The notes below the pieces were generated by a model. It was not told where the DNA came from, made no database searches, and saw only the letters and a program-made list of their open reading frames with translations. A stretch of DNA of 64,000 nt from Nemopilema nomurai (taxonomy: Eukaryota > Cnidaria > Scyphozoa > Rhizostomeae > Rhizostomatidae): positions 158,993-222,992 of the forward strand of contig ML133439.1 in assembly GCA_003864495.1 (NCBI GenBank). The letters run 5' to 3'. The position numbers and the translations under genes were made by a program. Each line of letters opens with the position of its first letter. Within the stretch, counting starts at the first letter, position 1. Positions 11,093 through 22,180 of this stretch are shown here, one piece after another.

Positions 11093-13931
11093 CTGAAAAG
11101 AGGTTAATCGGTGTTAAGTGAGCGTACATCGCCTTTAGAAGGGGGATGGGCAAAAGGTGCCATTAAAAGGAGAGGAGACAGATTTAATGACAATGTGCAA
11201 TTTAGAAAGGGAAGACTTGCCACTCATGGGGCTCATATGACAAAAAAGTATAAAATTTCAAGTGCTGGAAAGAGACACAGAACATTGTTTGAGCAGTTAC
11301 AACATTGTTTAAATTTGAACAGACTTGATGTACAGCAACCGAATGTGTTATAATTGAAAGGCAACAGCAGGAAAGAGGAGGGTAGGCATTGTCTTTCAGG
11401 GGCTGCCAATCTACCATTTGAGGTTGGTGTCGAATCTTAAAGCAAAGAAAACGTCATCAAAGTCACAACATCATGGGCATGGTTTTATGTGCTCGTTGGA
11501 ACATTTATAGATCTAGCACGGCAACTCGGAAACCGAAAAATTGTTTAGCTATCATACCTAGGTGCGATAGTCATGAATTACATGACCTAAACGGTTGACG
11601 TTTTGCAATGGGAAACTGGAAAAACACAACAGACCAACAACATTGAAGTAAACAATAACGTTCTGTTTAGTTCAATACATCAGTGAGTTCATAACCTGTT
11701 TCTATGGCTACTGTGTTTGGTTTGGATTTGCATGGCCTCCACCTGCTACATACGGGCATTTTCAGCCTTTTGGTGAGTGCTGGTGGGTCAACCTTGTCCC
11801 ATTCAAAAGAGGATATTGTCGCTCAATTTCTGCCATCTTAAATAGAGAGCCTCAACCAAAAATTAAACATATTGCATCTGAGAGATTTTTAGGTCTCGGA
11901 AATGTATCTCGTCACATTTGCATGTGATTTTTAAGAAAACTGCACATGGAGTTCTTTTGATTTAGCGACTCATTTTCGCCTACAATTTGACTAAACGTTC
12001 TTCAGTTGTGATTCAACCTTTTCTCCTGCCATTGAGGAAATCCAATGTTTTGGATGTAAGAGGAGAACAGTCTAAAAGAACTTTTTGGGAGAGTCTCTTG
12101 TACAAAATATCACAATAGCTAGAAAAGCGGAATCATCTTTTGCCTGCTAAAAGTATATTTTTCGTTCGATACTAATGAGAGTATTCGATCGTAGGATAGT
12201 GATCAAGAGATGATACGATAAATAGCCAGTCGTAGTGTATTGTCCGCTATCGTCAGTGATACGCTCTTCTAATGCTAAATCGTCCCCCTTTACCGCTTTT
12301 GATCAGCAACTGGCTCTGTATTTTGTCAGCTTTTGGTTATTTTCTGACGTTTGCAAACACTGTCGGGTTTAAAATATACTTGAAACATGAAAAAATTATT
12401 TCGCTATATTAGCTATTGTGGCGCCTCCTTCATCTTTATTTTGTTAGGTAAGCGAGGCGCTTAAATGGAAATATATGGGAGTTCACGGGTGTTCCGTCAT
12501 TATGCAATGCAGAAGGACAATATCTACCAATTTCTCTATGGCAAATGACGTAAAAAGAAGAATAAATCGTACAATGGTACATTTAAAAGAAGAAGATTAA
12601 AAATTTTAGATTAAAATTTTAGACAGTTTGCGCATAAAAGTGTTCAAGTTTTAAAAATTGAGCAAATCTCCTTACCTTTGTGCAATTTGCTCTTTAAAAG
12701 CTCCCTTTAAAATACCTTTTGGTTGGAAATGTTCTACACAAGCGGCTTCATCGAATCACTATGGGAGAATTGTCCAGTAAATGTTTATCGCTAAAAATGC
12801 TGATTTGGAATAACCTCAAAGTTTACATGTTGACTTAAGTCAGCGGGTACTCGCATGAATAGATTCAAATTGTAGCAATTACATGCAATTAAGCCTGCAA
12901 CCAATACAGGTTTCCACTATCTTTGACGTGAAAACAATTTTCTGTTCATGTTTATTACGCATGGGCGCTCTGAGAAACATTGAGCTAAGATTGAAAATAA
13001 GACATAATTTCTACTTATGATTTGACAAACAACAAACACCATCACTCTAAATAAATCTGAACCAAAAATCAAAGGGACTCAACAGCCTATGCTATGTCAA
13101 TATCTTATTCTACTTTTATATTCCAGTTTGAACTTAAATTGAGAAACCAAGAAAGGTTCATGAAGTTTACTGACGAAGGAAATCCAATAACCTCTCTTAA
13201 CTTTAATTTTCCACTGCTCTTCTCGCAGTTTTAACGCTATTTGGATGAAATGTTTTCTAACGCCTAGGACGATGCAAAGGGACACCCACCTGTGAGATTT
13301 ATCAATGCGCATTCATTCAAAAACGTTTTTTAAACCGAACAACAGCTCAAAGCAACTAACTAATAACTAAAGGCCTTCAACGCAGCTATTAATAAGTTAA
13401 TGAGAATGAGGCAGCACCATTGCTCCAGGACCTGCTTGCTCCAATAAAATTGGGTGGATGCAATAAGTATCCAGATGTTGCCCAGAAGCAATTTTCAACA
13501 TATAATTGCTAGAGACGAATAAATCTAACTTAGACTTTGCCTAAATTTGATTTTTAAAATCGTAGAAAGCTACAGATTGGCGGAGGAATGTAGCAAGGCA
13601 AGAATGCTGTCTAGGCTTGGTTTCGTCGAGAAATTTAAAGCGCTCTTTACTTGCGCCTGATTCAACATACAGTCGAATCTTGAAGGCAAAACATGAGACT
13701 GTTGGGAACCAACGTAAAACATCTAGAGGGTGTTATGGGAGATGGATCAGATGGTTAGATTGCAATAGCAGACTGACATTAGCAAATAGCTTCTTTTGAA
13801 GTGCAGTACTAAGACTTTTTCTTTAAAAAGAACTTTCCTATAATGCAGCATTGCGGAAGAAGTTATTTACGAATGCGATATCAAGAAACAAAGCTTTTAG
13901 TCACCGTAAAATGTCAGGGTCCCTACAGGGA
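11093..13931. other. Intergenic DNA between gene 2b and gene 3
   Basis: No convincing gene. The left part (to about 11,900) holds fragments also found at 33,250-33,990, 42,530-43,340 and 63,750-64,000. The rest matches 43,440-45,600. It includes the possible signal exon at 12387. Confidence 0.6.
12387..12447 (+). CDS. Possible plus-strand signal-peptide exon
   Basis: ATG opens MKKLFRYISYCGASFIFILL and runs to a strong donor (TTAG, then GTAAGC), ending in phase 1. A counterpart lies at 43858-43927 with an altered start region. No later plus-strand exon was recognised before the gene 2b tail, so this may be chance or a relic. Confidence 0.3.
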
Positions 13932-14247
13932 CTATGGTGTTTTATAATCAATAGGCATGTCAATTGTTTCTTCATCAGAGTCATAACTTTGTTCTTCCTC
14001 AAACTTATAGTATGGGTTTCTTCGCTCTGTTCAACTCTCAAATCCTCATGAAAAATTGTCAAGTTGGGCATGGTTGCCTTTAGATCTTTTATATCCATTC
14101 TTGCAAGTCGCCATCGTTCTTTTGTGTGTTTCTTCTCAAGTTGTTGTGTCTGCAATGTTAGGTTCTCAACCATGTTATCAATAAGTTTGTCTGCTTCAAA
14201 AAACAATTTGTCTGTTTCCACGGGCTGAATGGCAATTTTTTTACGTC
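13932..14247 (-). CDS. Gene 2b exon: cytoplasmic tail (frameshifted near the end)
   Basis: It encodes ETDKLFFEADKLIDNMVENL, then the charged LEKKHTKERWRLARMDIKDL stretch. A G missing from a run near 14011-14015 shifts the last third relative to gene 1, so the tail as read ends in unrelated residues at 13901. Confidence 0.6.
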
Positions 14248-17200
14248 CTTTTGAAAGAAGAAAAATTCAACTGCATGAAAAGTATATGGCATTAGGGTAT
14301 TAGGATTAAAAAGTGTTACGGAAGCCTGTTAGATCACATAAGCATCTGATCCAACAGAAAACTTATTAACGACAATTCAAATCCAACTAACTAAAAAGAA
14401 ATATATTATCGCATATTTAGTTTTTCTCTCTATAATCTGCACTTTGTAAAAGCTTTGCCGTTATCGTTACATCGTTTTTTTTGTTTAATATTCATTGTAG
14501 TTCATATTTTTGCCAGCCATGAGTTCAGACATAAATGTCATCTGTTATAACGAGTCAAAAAGCAACAATATATAAGGCAATATAGTATCATATATTCAGT
14601 TTTATTTCTCTAAATTGCACTTGATCAAAGCTTTTCGATTATCGCTACATTGATTTTGATATAACATTCATTATAGTTCATATTTTTGCTAGCTATAAGC
14701 TTAGACATGAATGTTATCTGCTATAACGAATCAAAATGTAGCAAATCACCTAATGTTCAAGAGAAAAACCTGCAATCCAAGTTAAAGCACAAGTTTACCC
14801 TTTAAAGATTGACAATTTAGAAAGTTATCTTACCCCTCGTGTGTCTAACAGCATCGTATATTAATCCGATTAGAACAAGGAAAAGCAGCAAGATGCCACC
14901 ATACTTAACCAACATTGACGTAATGTCTGCATCTTTGGACAGTATGACTGGAATCTGCTGCTCCTGGTTAGACTCCTCTGACTAAACGATCAAACAAAAT
15001 GCTAGATTAAAACCAAGATGCTTGTCATTAAATTGCTTCTGAAACTCTTGAATTTCAATTTTTAATAATGCATGCTTGATCTTCAAACCAAGCTTTCTTT
15101 GTACCGACGCCTCCTAATTTCATCAATCTTAAGTCGAACAGAGTTTGAAAATACAAATGCTACTGAAAGAGATTCTGGAACTTTCTATCTGTAGAAGGCA
15201 ACATACAATGAGGTTAGTGCTACCTTCCGAAAAAGGACCCAACTTTTAATCATTTCGAGCAACATTTTAACAAACTTGCATGATATCCATTGATGACGTA
15301 TAGCATTCAATTCGAATGTCTTCCTTAGATTTGAAAGTGGTTGCATAAACTTATGGACATTCGTTCAATTTTCATTGTGAATTCCGATTGATCAGTATGT
15401 CTCTAAATAGTATACAGACATCATTATTTTTGACGCCAGACTCCAAGCTCTTTCGTCCCTTTGTGAAACCGAGGCATAGAACGAAAAAACAATAGAAAGT
15501 TTACCTTAAATGATATGGTGTGCTGTGCGATTTCCTTGAAGATGTTTGGCGAATTCTCTTTTACATATCGCTTCATGCAGAATTTCAGTCTTCGCGCCTC
15601 GGCCGCAAGAAGAACCCCATACGAGGCATCCACTGGCACCAGCTCATCGAACATGATATCTGGGTGCTCCAGTTGCTCCTTCATAGCGCCTGCTTCAAAC
15701 GCCTCTATCATCACTTTAGTGACAGCATTGGACAGGAGCGAATTTTTGACTGTTGCCGCGTCTGTCGTGTTTCCTGGGAAAATCGACACCGTTTTCAGTT
15801 TAGGATTCCAATTAGAAAAGCGGACAGAAAACCACGGCATTTGTTTCGAGTTTCAAAAACTTTCAGATCCGCTTTAGTTTGGGCTTGATTACTTCTGGTG
15901 ACAGCGACATGAAGAAAATGACAGGGAATGTTGCAACATTGAAACGAGGCTCACCTGATACTGTCTTCTTTCTCAACTTTGTGATTGAAATCATGAGTGT
16001 TTCATTAGAAGCCATTACCTGAAGACAAATGGAAAATTCCTTAAATTCACAGAGACTAGGCCATTCAAGAGGATTGTTAAACAAACTGAGCAATAAGTTA
16101 TCACAACCAGAAATGGCAGTCCATCTTTTGTCATGGATTGAAACAATAGCATGTCTTCACTCGGCTGTCGCTTCAAATCCTGATATATCATTTCATATAT
16201 ACCAGCATGTACCAATGCATATTCGCTCAGTCTTATTCGCTGCATTTATCAAGAGCCTTTAAGGTGCTAGTTTCGATACAGTCATCAAAGTTCTATTCAG
16301 CGATAAAGTTGTTACTCCAATAAGGATGACAAAAATACCATTTCATCATCTGCTAAAACTATGTACACTCCATTGAAGCTGTGAATAATTTTACCAAAGC
16401 ACTGTAGTCTAGTTATTTGGAAGTTATTACCCATACCCAAGTTTTGATAATAAATCATAGGGAATATCTGGCTATGTATTTCCTGGTGTATATCTGGCTG
16501 TTTATTTGGTGAGTATCTTGTCAGTGCTGGCATACCCTGCACTCATTGCCTGTTATTCTGGATCAGCATTGGCAGTGTATGAATAGCTGATGGTCCTAAA
16601 GGGGGCTGTAATAACATGGAGGACTGAAGCCCTTTTGAGAACGAGTCAAGGTTGCCCATCACAGCCCGCAAGGTTAAGGCCTACCTCGTGATGAATTATA
16701 AAAGCCTTACAACTAATGACCGCGTCACATCACCCTGCCTTTCTGTTTGGCATCTTTCGATTCTTCTGAAATTTTGCAAGGCGAATAACAGAGTCCTTAG
16801 GAGTCGTACTACAAGCTTACATGCTTCTTACTATTGGGTGATGTTTTACAATTAGAGTAAATATTAGAACCACATGAACTGTTTCCATTAAAGGTACCAG
16901 CAGTTTTAATGAAATTCCAAAGAATATCAATGCTCGTGAAAGTAATTAGTAGTTGCGGGTTCCATAGAAACAATGGCAAACACTTTTTAATGTTCTGTGA
17001 AAAGCAAGACGCCAGAATTTACATGCAATTTGATGCAAACGTACATGCGAAAAACATGAAGGCTTAAAAAGATGAAGCTTAGTTCAAAACAACATAATTT
17101 CAAGAGCTAATCACTGAGAGAATCCAGCTATTTGAATATCAATGAGTGACTGATGATAACCAAGTGGAGATGTTACAAAAGACAACTAGATGAAATTTGC

Positions 17201-20200
17201 GTTTAAAAGATGTTCATCGTTTCAAATTATTCGAAAACAAAGCACATGACCTGTGTTCTATACTAATCTATTGTTGTGTTTTAAAACTGAAGACATGCTA
17301 GACGCGATTTAAGTGGAGAATTAACATAATTTCTTCTAAAGTGCACTCAAAAATGGCTCATCAGTTTAATGCTAAAGAAACATTTTTTAGACAGCTACTT
17401 AAAGAATGTTATAAAATGCCTTAGGTCATCATATAAACAGATCGGAAATCAACTGACTTTTTCTGTTTTTGAGCCTGAAGATGCTGTTGTTGAGGAAATC
17501 TTGACTGTACTTGCAGTGAGTGAGTTGATGATGTGTCCTACGATCAAGCTGGTTATGACGATGCCCATGAGTGTCCAAGCAACTGCAAATATCCTTCCTA
17601 AAATTGTTTTAGGGGCAATGTCTCCATAACTAGGAAAGGAGACAAACATTCATTAAAAATGACTTCCAAATTATCATATAGGGTGGCAGTGCAATTCACT
17701 TTTGTAGTATGTATAACTGATCAATCGTGTTTCATGCAAATACTAATCTTGTTTCATAGATACAAGCGTACAGAGTTCAGTCTTCTCGATTCAGTGCACA
17801 AACAGACAAATTTCAAACAAATTCTAGACAAAATCCTGCAAGGGAGTCAAGTCGGGTGATTGGCAGCCAGTCTTCAGAAGGGCGATGTCATTACTGATTG
17901 GTTGATTGACTGATTGGATGATTGATTGACTGATTGACTGTTATGTAATGACTGACTATTCGATTGACTGATTTGTTGATTGGTTGATATGAGAAGGAAT
18001 TCAATGAATGATCTCATTGCACCTGTTGTGGTCCAAAGCAAGTCACCAGCAATTTGCAGGTAAAAACGCAGGCCTTCAGAAGAAATTGCCACTCGAATAC
18101 GGTTTATAGACAGTGTGAGGGTAATGATGGGAAAAATATGAAAGCGTCACTAGCATCAAATTTGGGCTCTATCTGCTTTGAGATCTTCAGATATTTGAAA
18201 ATGATAGCATCTCGATCAATAGCAAATATTAAAAATAGTCAATACCAATTTTGGGCCTGTTTTTGAGGGCGTCAATCAAGAGATGCGTGGTAAGCAGAGT
18301 ATATAATCAGTGATAACCACGTTCTGGGATTTCTTAATCTTGACTCTTGGATACTTATTTGCATCTTTATCATCAATGCAGAGAAAACTGATTAATTTCA
18401 TGACATATTACTAACCCTGCTGTTGTCATAGTGATGAAAGCAAGCCAAATGCCACTGCCGGTACCACGGAAGAAGTCATCGGGAAATTCGTCTGTGTTAT
18501 CGCCCCTTTCCTGTAAAAGAACATTTTCCGAGTTTGTAACAAAAATTGCTTCTTGGCCACCCTGATATCATCTTCAAAGTCTGTTTGCTTTCCAAACACA
18601 TGACTCCTGACAAACAACTGTCAATCATTCTAGAAACTGACGATGTTCCAAAAAGAATAAGTCCTAAAATTCTGAAGGAACACTTGAAATCAAATCAAAG
18701 CATGGAATCTGATACGGTAGCAAGTTTCGCTAAAATTGGACCTTCTTTCTTTGGAACATTTTGATATCAAAATGAATACACATTAAATATTGAGCATCAA
18801 GTTAGATTAAAGAAATGGTCCTTTGAATGAAATAATCTCTGGTACGTTGGATCTTTGACTGAATAGATAATTGCACAGTGTTTTGAGCTTTGCTGACCTC
18901 TATAGGGTGAATAGAAAATGTGCAGAAACATAAAAAGTTATTCCTCTCGTTTTTATCAACAAAATCATACAATGTCAGTGAAAATCATTCTATGTCTTTA
19001 CTTAACGGCTATAGCAATCTATTTTAATGCTATAAAAATTCTTTGGTCAGCTAAGTGTCTTTTCTCTTTTTGCGTTGTGAACGTATTTGATAAGGCATTA
19101 CCTACTAATCCCCTTCCCCCAAAAAGGCAATATTGGTAATCCGTAAATCTTGAAAAATTGTTGGGCTAGAAAATTAATCTTCGTTCTGCTGCATGACAGC
19201 ATTATTTAAAGGGATGGAGGGCGGATGGATGAATGTGAGTGGAAGATTGGGCACGGAGCTGCACCCTGCGAAGTTCGTGTTTTTGATAGGAGCGGACAAC
19301 AATTACGTACTTGTTAGCAGATTCCATTGGATCAGCGACAAATACCAATGAAAAGAGAATCATCACATCTTAAAATAATAGGATATTCAGAAGCACTATT
19401 GGCCCTTACTGATTAGTATTATAAAAACAAGGAAAGCTTACCAGAAACCAGAAGACGAAACCAGCAACTATCATAGACAGGACCATGACCAAAAGCACTG
19501 TATACAACCCTAGAAGGGAGTCGACTACTTTGGCTGCTCCTTCGTTGCCGACTTCGGCTAGCGATGGCCTGCGCTTGAAGAACACCATGCCGGCTGAAGG
19601 GATAAATGGGACGTAATCGTACAGAGTCGCGTCACTTTCGGTCCATTCAACGTTTTCTCGAAATACAGGCAGGGATATGTGCGTGCCAATGAAAGCTGCG
19701 TCTTGCAATGAGCTTTTCTGCAGCTTCATCGCTTCGCTGTTTGAAGCATCGTGCGTCCAGTCCACGCTGCTCGGGCCTTGTCCGAAAGTACAGTTACCGC
19801 AGCACTCACTAACGGCCATGTCCACATACTTTGGGACGATTCCGGATATTGAAGTGTTGCTGTCAACAATTGGTGGAAGTTTCAACCAAGCCGAGTTTAA
19901 AATTTTGGGCAGCGGCATGTCTCTGTGCAGAATTTCAAAAAGCGGACATTTATTTATAGGCTAATTGTTATGCAAAAAGCAGACAATTCTGAAAAGAAAA
20001 TCATATCCATTAGAATGAAATCAACAAAGAATTCAGTCATGAACAAATGTGAGAAAATTACAAGAACTCATTTTTGTTGAATCTTAGTTGTGTGCTTATT
20101 CAAAAACAATTTGCAGAAAAAACGCAATTTCTTAAATTGTACCTCAAGCTTCATAACTAACACGTGAGGGCTATCATAGCTAAGCTGCTGAAATCACCTG

Positions 20201-21480
20201 ATTCTTTCTCTGAGCAAGTCAGAAGTGCTAAAGGGCAAGGAGGAGGGCAAGAATGCTAAGTACTGGGTTGTAACTAGATTGGATCAACTGATCAAACTTT
20301 ATTAAGGAAAAGCCTTTGTATTATTCTAGACAACATCAACTGCTGTAAATTCTGTTCTTTTTGAAGGTTTACAACGAAAAATAGCAAGGTCTACATCAAG
20401 AACATCTTATAACATTTTTGCACTAGTTAGAAATAGACCACTAAAGGTTAGTCCATAATTTAAATCTAAATAATTGGGCAATTTCTTTGTGAATATAGAA
20501 ATGGAGAATGGTTAACCTCCTTTCCCATGACTTGTTGGGACTCCGAGTCCTCCTTCAGTGAAGGCTGATATCATGACACCGTACGTTGTGAAGGGCACGA
20601 GGCCCTGGAGTTCTAGGCTTCTATTAGGCTCCAGGACCTCGATGTGAGAGATCTTGCCTTGGAACACTGGTACATCATTCTGCTCTATGGGCCAGAAGTG
20701 GACGCGATGACCGAGTACTTCCCCTCTTGCTACAACATGACTTAAGTTGCCCCATTTCAGGGAGATCGCATGAAACCCGTAGTTGTCGTAAACTTCGAAG
20801 CTTGGTGCCGCAAGTGGAGCTACAATAAGATTTCTCATTTGCTTGAATGAAGTTTACTGAAATCAGTGATAGTTCAGATCACATAGGCAGTTTTGACCTG
20901 TTGGAGGTAGCTGTACAGTTAACAGGATACTTTCATAAGTGACTTGTTTTCTTCTAAAGGTCAAGATTAATTTCTAGGTTTATAAATTAATAAGATTTGT
21001 ATTATAGATTTATAGACAAAATTATAATGCTAAGTTGACTAAAAATTGGTGCAATCTCTCGACTTTCCCCTGAAAGCATCAACGGATGGAAATAAAAGCA
21101 ACTTTTAGTAATAATGAGTCGAAAATAAGGTCCTATGGTGCAAATTAGACTATTCGGAGCTTCCAATAACTTTAACAGATTGGAAGAGAAGCTATATATT
21201 ATACGCTTATATAGTAGGCTATTATACAACGTATTGGTTAAGTACGAGCTTAAAAAAGCATATTTTTTTGATCTGTTAGATCTGTATCAAATTCACTACG
21301 CAATTTTAAGTAAAACGTTTGTAAATTTGAGAATAGTTTCTTATTTCCGAACCTTCTTGTTTGCAAGTTCCATTTATGGAGAAGGTTGGTCCAAGGCCTT
21401 GTGACGTCAGTGCACCGACCCGAATTTGGTACCAGCTGTATTCTTTGAGATCCTCGATTTCTGTCTGAAATGTCGATGCG
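13932..21480 (-). CDS. Gene 2b: channel half of gene 2 (FN3, S1, M1, pore TAGYG, M2, S2, M3, tail)
   Basis: This matches gene 1 from the middle of FN3h to the tail. Exons are a partial FN3h, FN3i, S1-M1, pore helix, filter-M2, 64-nt linker, S2, last helix and tail. All splice sites are kept. S2, last helix, linker, pore helix and filter-M2 are intact. S1 (one base short near 19900) and the tail (one base short near 14015) are broken as read. No start exon in matching phase was found. Either it is reached by splicing from FN3e of gene 2a, which is phase-compatible with FN3i, or it is a 5'-truncated pseudogene. Confidence 0.6.
14834..14981 (-). CDS. Gene 2b exon: last transmembrane helix
   Basis: 148 nt, phase 0 to 1. 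It starts SEESNQEQQIPVILSKDADI and then has the helix YGGILLLFLVLIGLIYDAVR. Acceptor gtttag, donor GTAAGA. Confidence 0.7.
15505..15773 (-). CDS. Gene 2b exon: S2-like lobe, intact
   Basis: 269 nt with acceptor ttttcccag and donor GTAAAC. It encodes GNTTDAATVKNSLLSNAVTK, FEAGAMKEQLEHPDIMFDE, VDASYGVLLAAEARRLKFCM and KENSPNIFKEIAQHTISFK. The Val-Asp-Ala-Ser-Tyr-Gly-Val stretch may match the hinge strand of an S2 lobe. This is the clean version of the gene 1 exon. Confidence 0.6.
15955..16018 (-). CDS. Gene 2b exon: 64-nt linker
   Basis: It encodes VMASNETLMISITKLRKKTV between acceptor tgtcttcag and donor GTGAGC, in phase with its neighbours. It differs from gene 1 by one Arg/Lys change. Confidence 0.6.
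17458..17629 (-). CDS. Gene 2b exon: filter and M2
   Basis: 172 nt, intact. It gives YGDIAPKT, then M2 LGRIFAVAWTLMGIVITSLI and VGHIINSLTAS. Gene 1 differs by Ser for Asn and in the Ser/Thr linker, while the helix itself is identical, which suggests constraint on the pore. Confidence 0.88.
17893..17990. repeat. GATTGACT satellite
   Basis: Imperfect run of gattgact/gattgatt units in the intron between the pore helix and the filter exon. A shorter version is at 49405-49474. It produces a spurious Ser/Gln/Asn-rich minus-strand ORF. Confidence 0.85.
18416..18510 (-). CDS. Gene 2b exon: pore helix with TAG filter start
   Basis: 95 nt. It encodes DDFFRGTGSGIWLAFITMTT and then Ala where gene 1 has Val, so the spliced filter is TAGYGD. 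The donor is GTTAGT. The two paralogues differ by one base (GCA versus GTA) in this codon. Confidence 0.85.
19442..19922 (-). CDS. Gene 2b exon: S1-like lobe and M1
   Basis: The frame is open from about 19918 through GIVPKYVDMAVSECCGNC, FIGTHISLPVFRENVEW, YVPFIPSAGMVFF and M1 to a GTAAGC donor. Relative to gene 1, one base is missing at about 19900 (taaaatttt here, taaaagtttt there). As read, splicing from FN3i therefore meets a stop within about ten codons. Confidence 0.6.
20517..20819 (-). CDS. Gene 2b exon: FN3i
   Basis: 303 nt, intact, phase 1 at both ends. It differs from the gene 1 copy by only a few residues, such as His for Arg before the Val-Val-Ala-Arg run and Thr-Ser-His-Gly for Ser-Asn-His-Arg near the end. 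Confidence 0.75.
21353..21480 (-). pseudogene. Truncated FN3h exon
   Basis: The 3' portion of FN3h (EDLKEYSWYQIRVGALTSQG) is joined at 21480/21481 to sequence that in gene 1 is intron at about 54217. About 1.6 kb, holding the rest of FN3h and FN3g, has been deleted. The exon's original acceptor is gone. Confidence 0.7.
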
Positions 21481-22061
21481 TTGGACCAACAATGAATAGG
21501 AAAAAGCATGAGCATAACAAAGATAAAAAAGGTATGATACTATTGTGAACGATTGTACGGCATATGTAATTACAAAGAATGATATGAAATTAGTAATTGA
21601 ATTAAAAAAATTTGGTAAAACATAGTAGCATCAAAAATACTGAAATAATACTGAATAGCATCATACATTTTATAATGTGAATGATATAGGAATAGTGTAG
21701 CTTAATAATCGAAAAAGATTTGAGCAAGGCATTGTAATACAAAGTTTTGTAAAATTCATAAAGAATTAAAAACAAATATGTGATTATGAAAATATATGAT
21801 ACGTGGCATTGTAGCGAAAGATGTTTTTATATGAATAAACATGTTTGAACATGAAGACATTATTTTATATTTCGAAACGGCTCTTATAAACGCAAAAATG
21901 TCTGCCAATAGCCATCCACTCTCTGCCAAAAGTTTTGAAACACTTGCTGTAATTTGCGCATCGTGCAATGTGCCTAATCCTCTCGCCCCACAAAAATTTT
22001 TCACAAAAGTGAATAATCCTTAAAAGATAAATGAAGATTATCTATATAACTATGGCGTTAC

Positions 22062-22180
22062 CTAACGATGCAACATTGCTTGAGGAGGACAGGGGCTGCA
22101 GCCACCAAGCAGACAAATAAATAAAACGGGGATGAAAATAACAAAAGCCTCACGGTGTTCCAACTATTCTTGAAAGACAT
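22062..22180 (-). CDS. Signal-peptide exon of unresolved gene
   Basis: ATG at 22180 opens MSFKNSWNTVRLLLFSSPF, followed by YLFVCLVAAAPVLLKQ, a clear secretory signal, and a good donor (TTAG, then GTAACG). An in-frame ATG also lies at 22243. The exon ends in phase 2, whereas all nearby FN3 acceptors are phase 1, so it does not splice cleanly into the gene 2b channel exons. The same sequence is at 1-73. It may start another gene whose later exons I could not identify. Confidence 0.5.

Larger units (their letters stand above)
2750..11230. repeat. Segmental duplication shared with 55440-64000
   Basis: This holds gene 3 from FN3e to its upstream flank. Exons, introns and the flank line up with gene 1 throughout, with scattered substitutions and small indels. 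The two are clearly more diverged than the 1-3470 block is from gene 2. Confidence 0.88.
12000..21480. repeat. Segmental duplication shared with 43500-52620
   Basis: The channel module and the intergenic DNA downstream of it are shared by genes 2b and 1. Gene 1 has an extra stretch of about 320 bases at 46918-47235, while gene 2 has extra intron sequence near 16860-17180. Confidence 0.88.

Noticed and set aside
13901..14051. Plus-strand ORF opposite the channel tail
   Set aside because: It is the antisense shadow of the tail exon and shows no domain or splice context of its own.
16019..16245. Open stretch upstream of the 64-nt linker exon as extra S2 coding sequence
   Set aside because: It is open in both copies over part of its length, but it ends at the tgtcttcag acceptor, and including it would break the phase from the filter exon.
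17449..17649. Reading the pore as part of a two-pore-domain or voltage-gated potassium channel
   Set aside because: Only one pore is present per gene. It is preceded by a single helix and a long extracellular lobe and followed by another extracellular segment and one helix. No S4-type arginine repeat is seen.
17874..18092. Ser/Gln/Asn-rich minus-strand ORF
   Set aside because: It is produced by the GATTGACT satellite and contains no conserved coding sequence.
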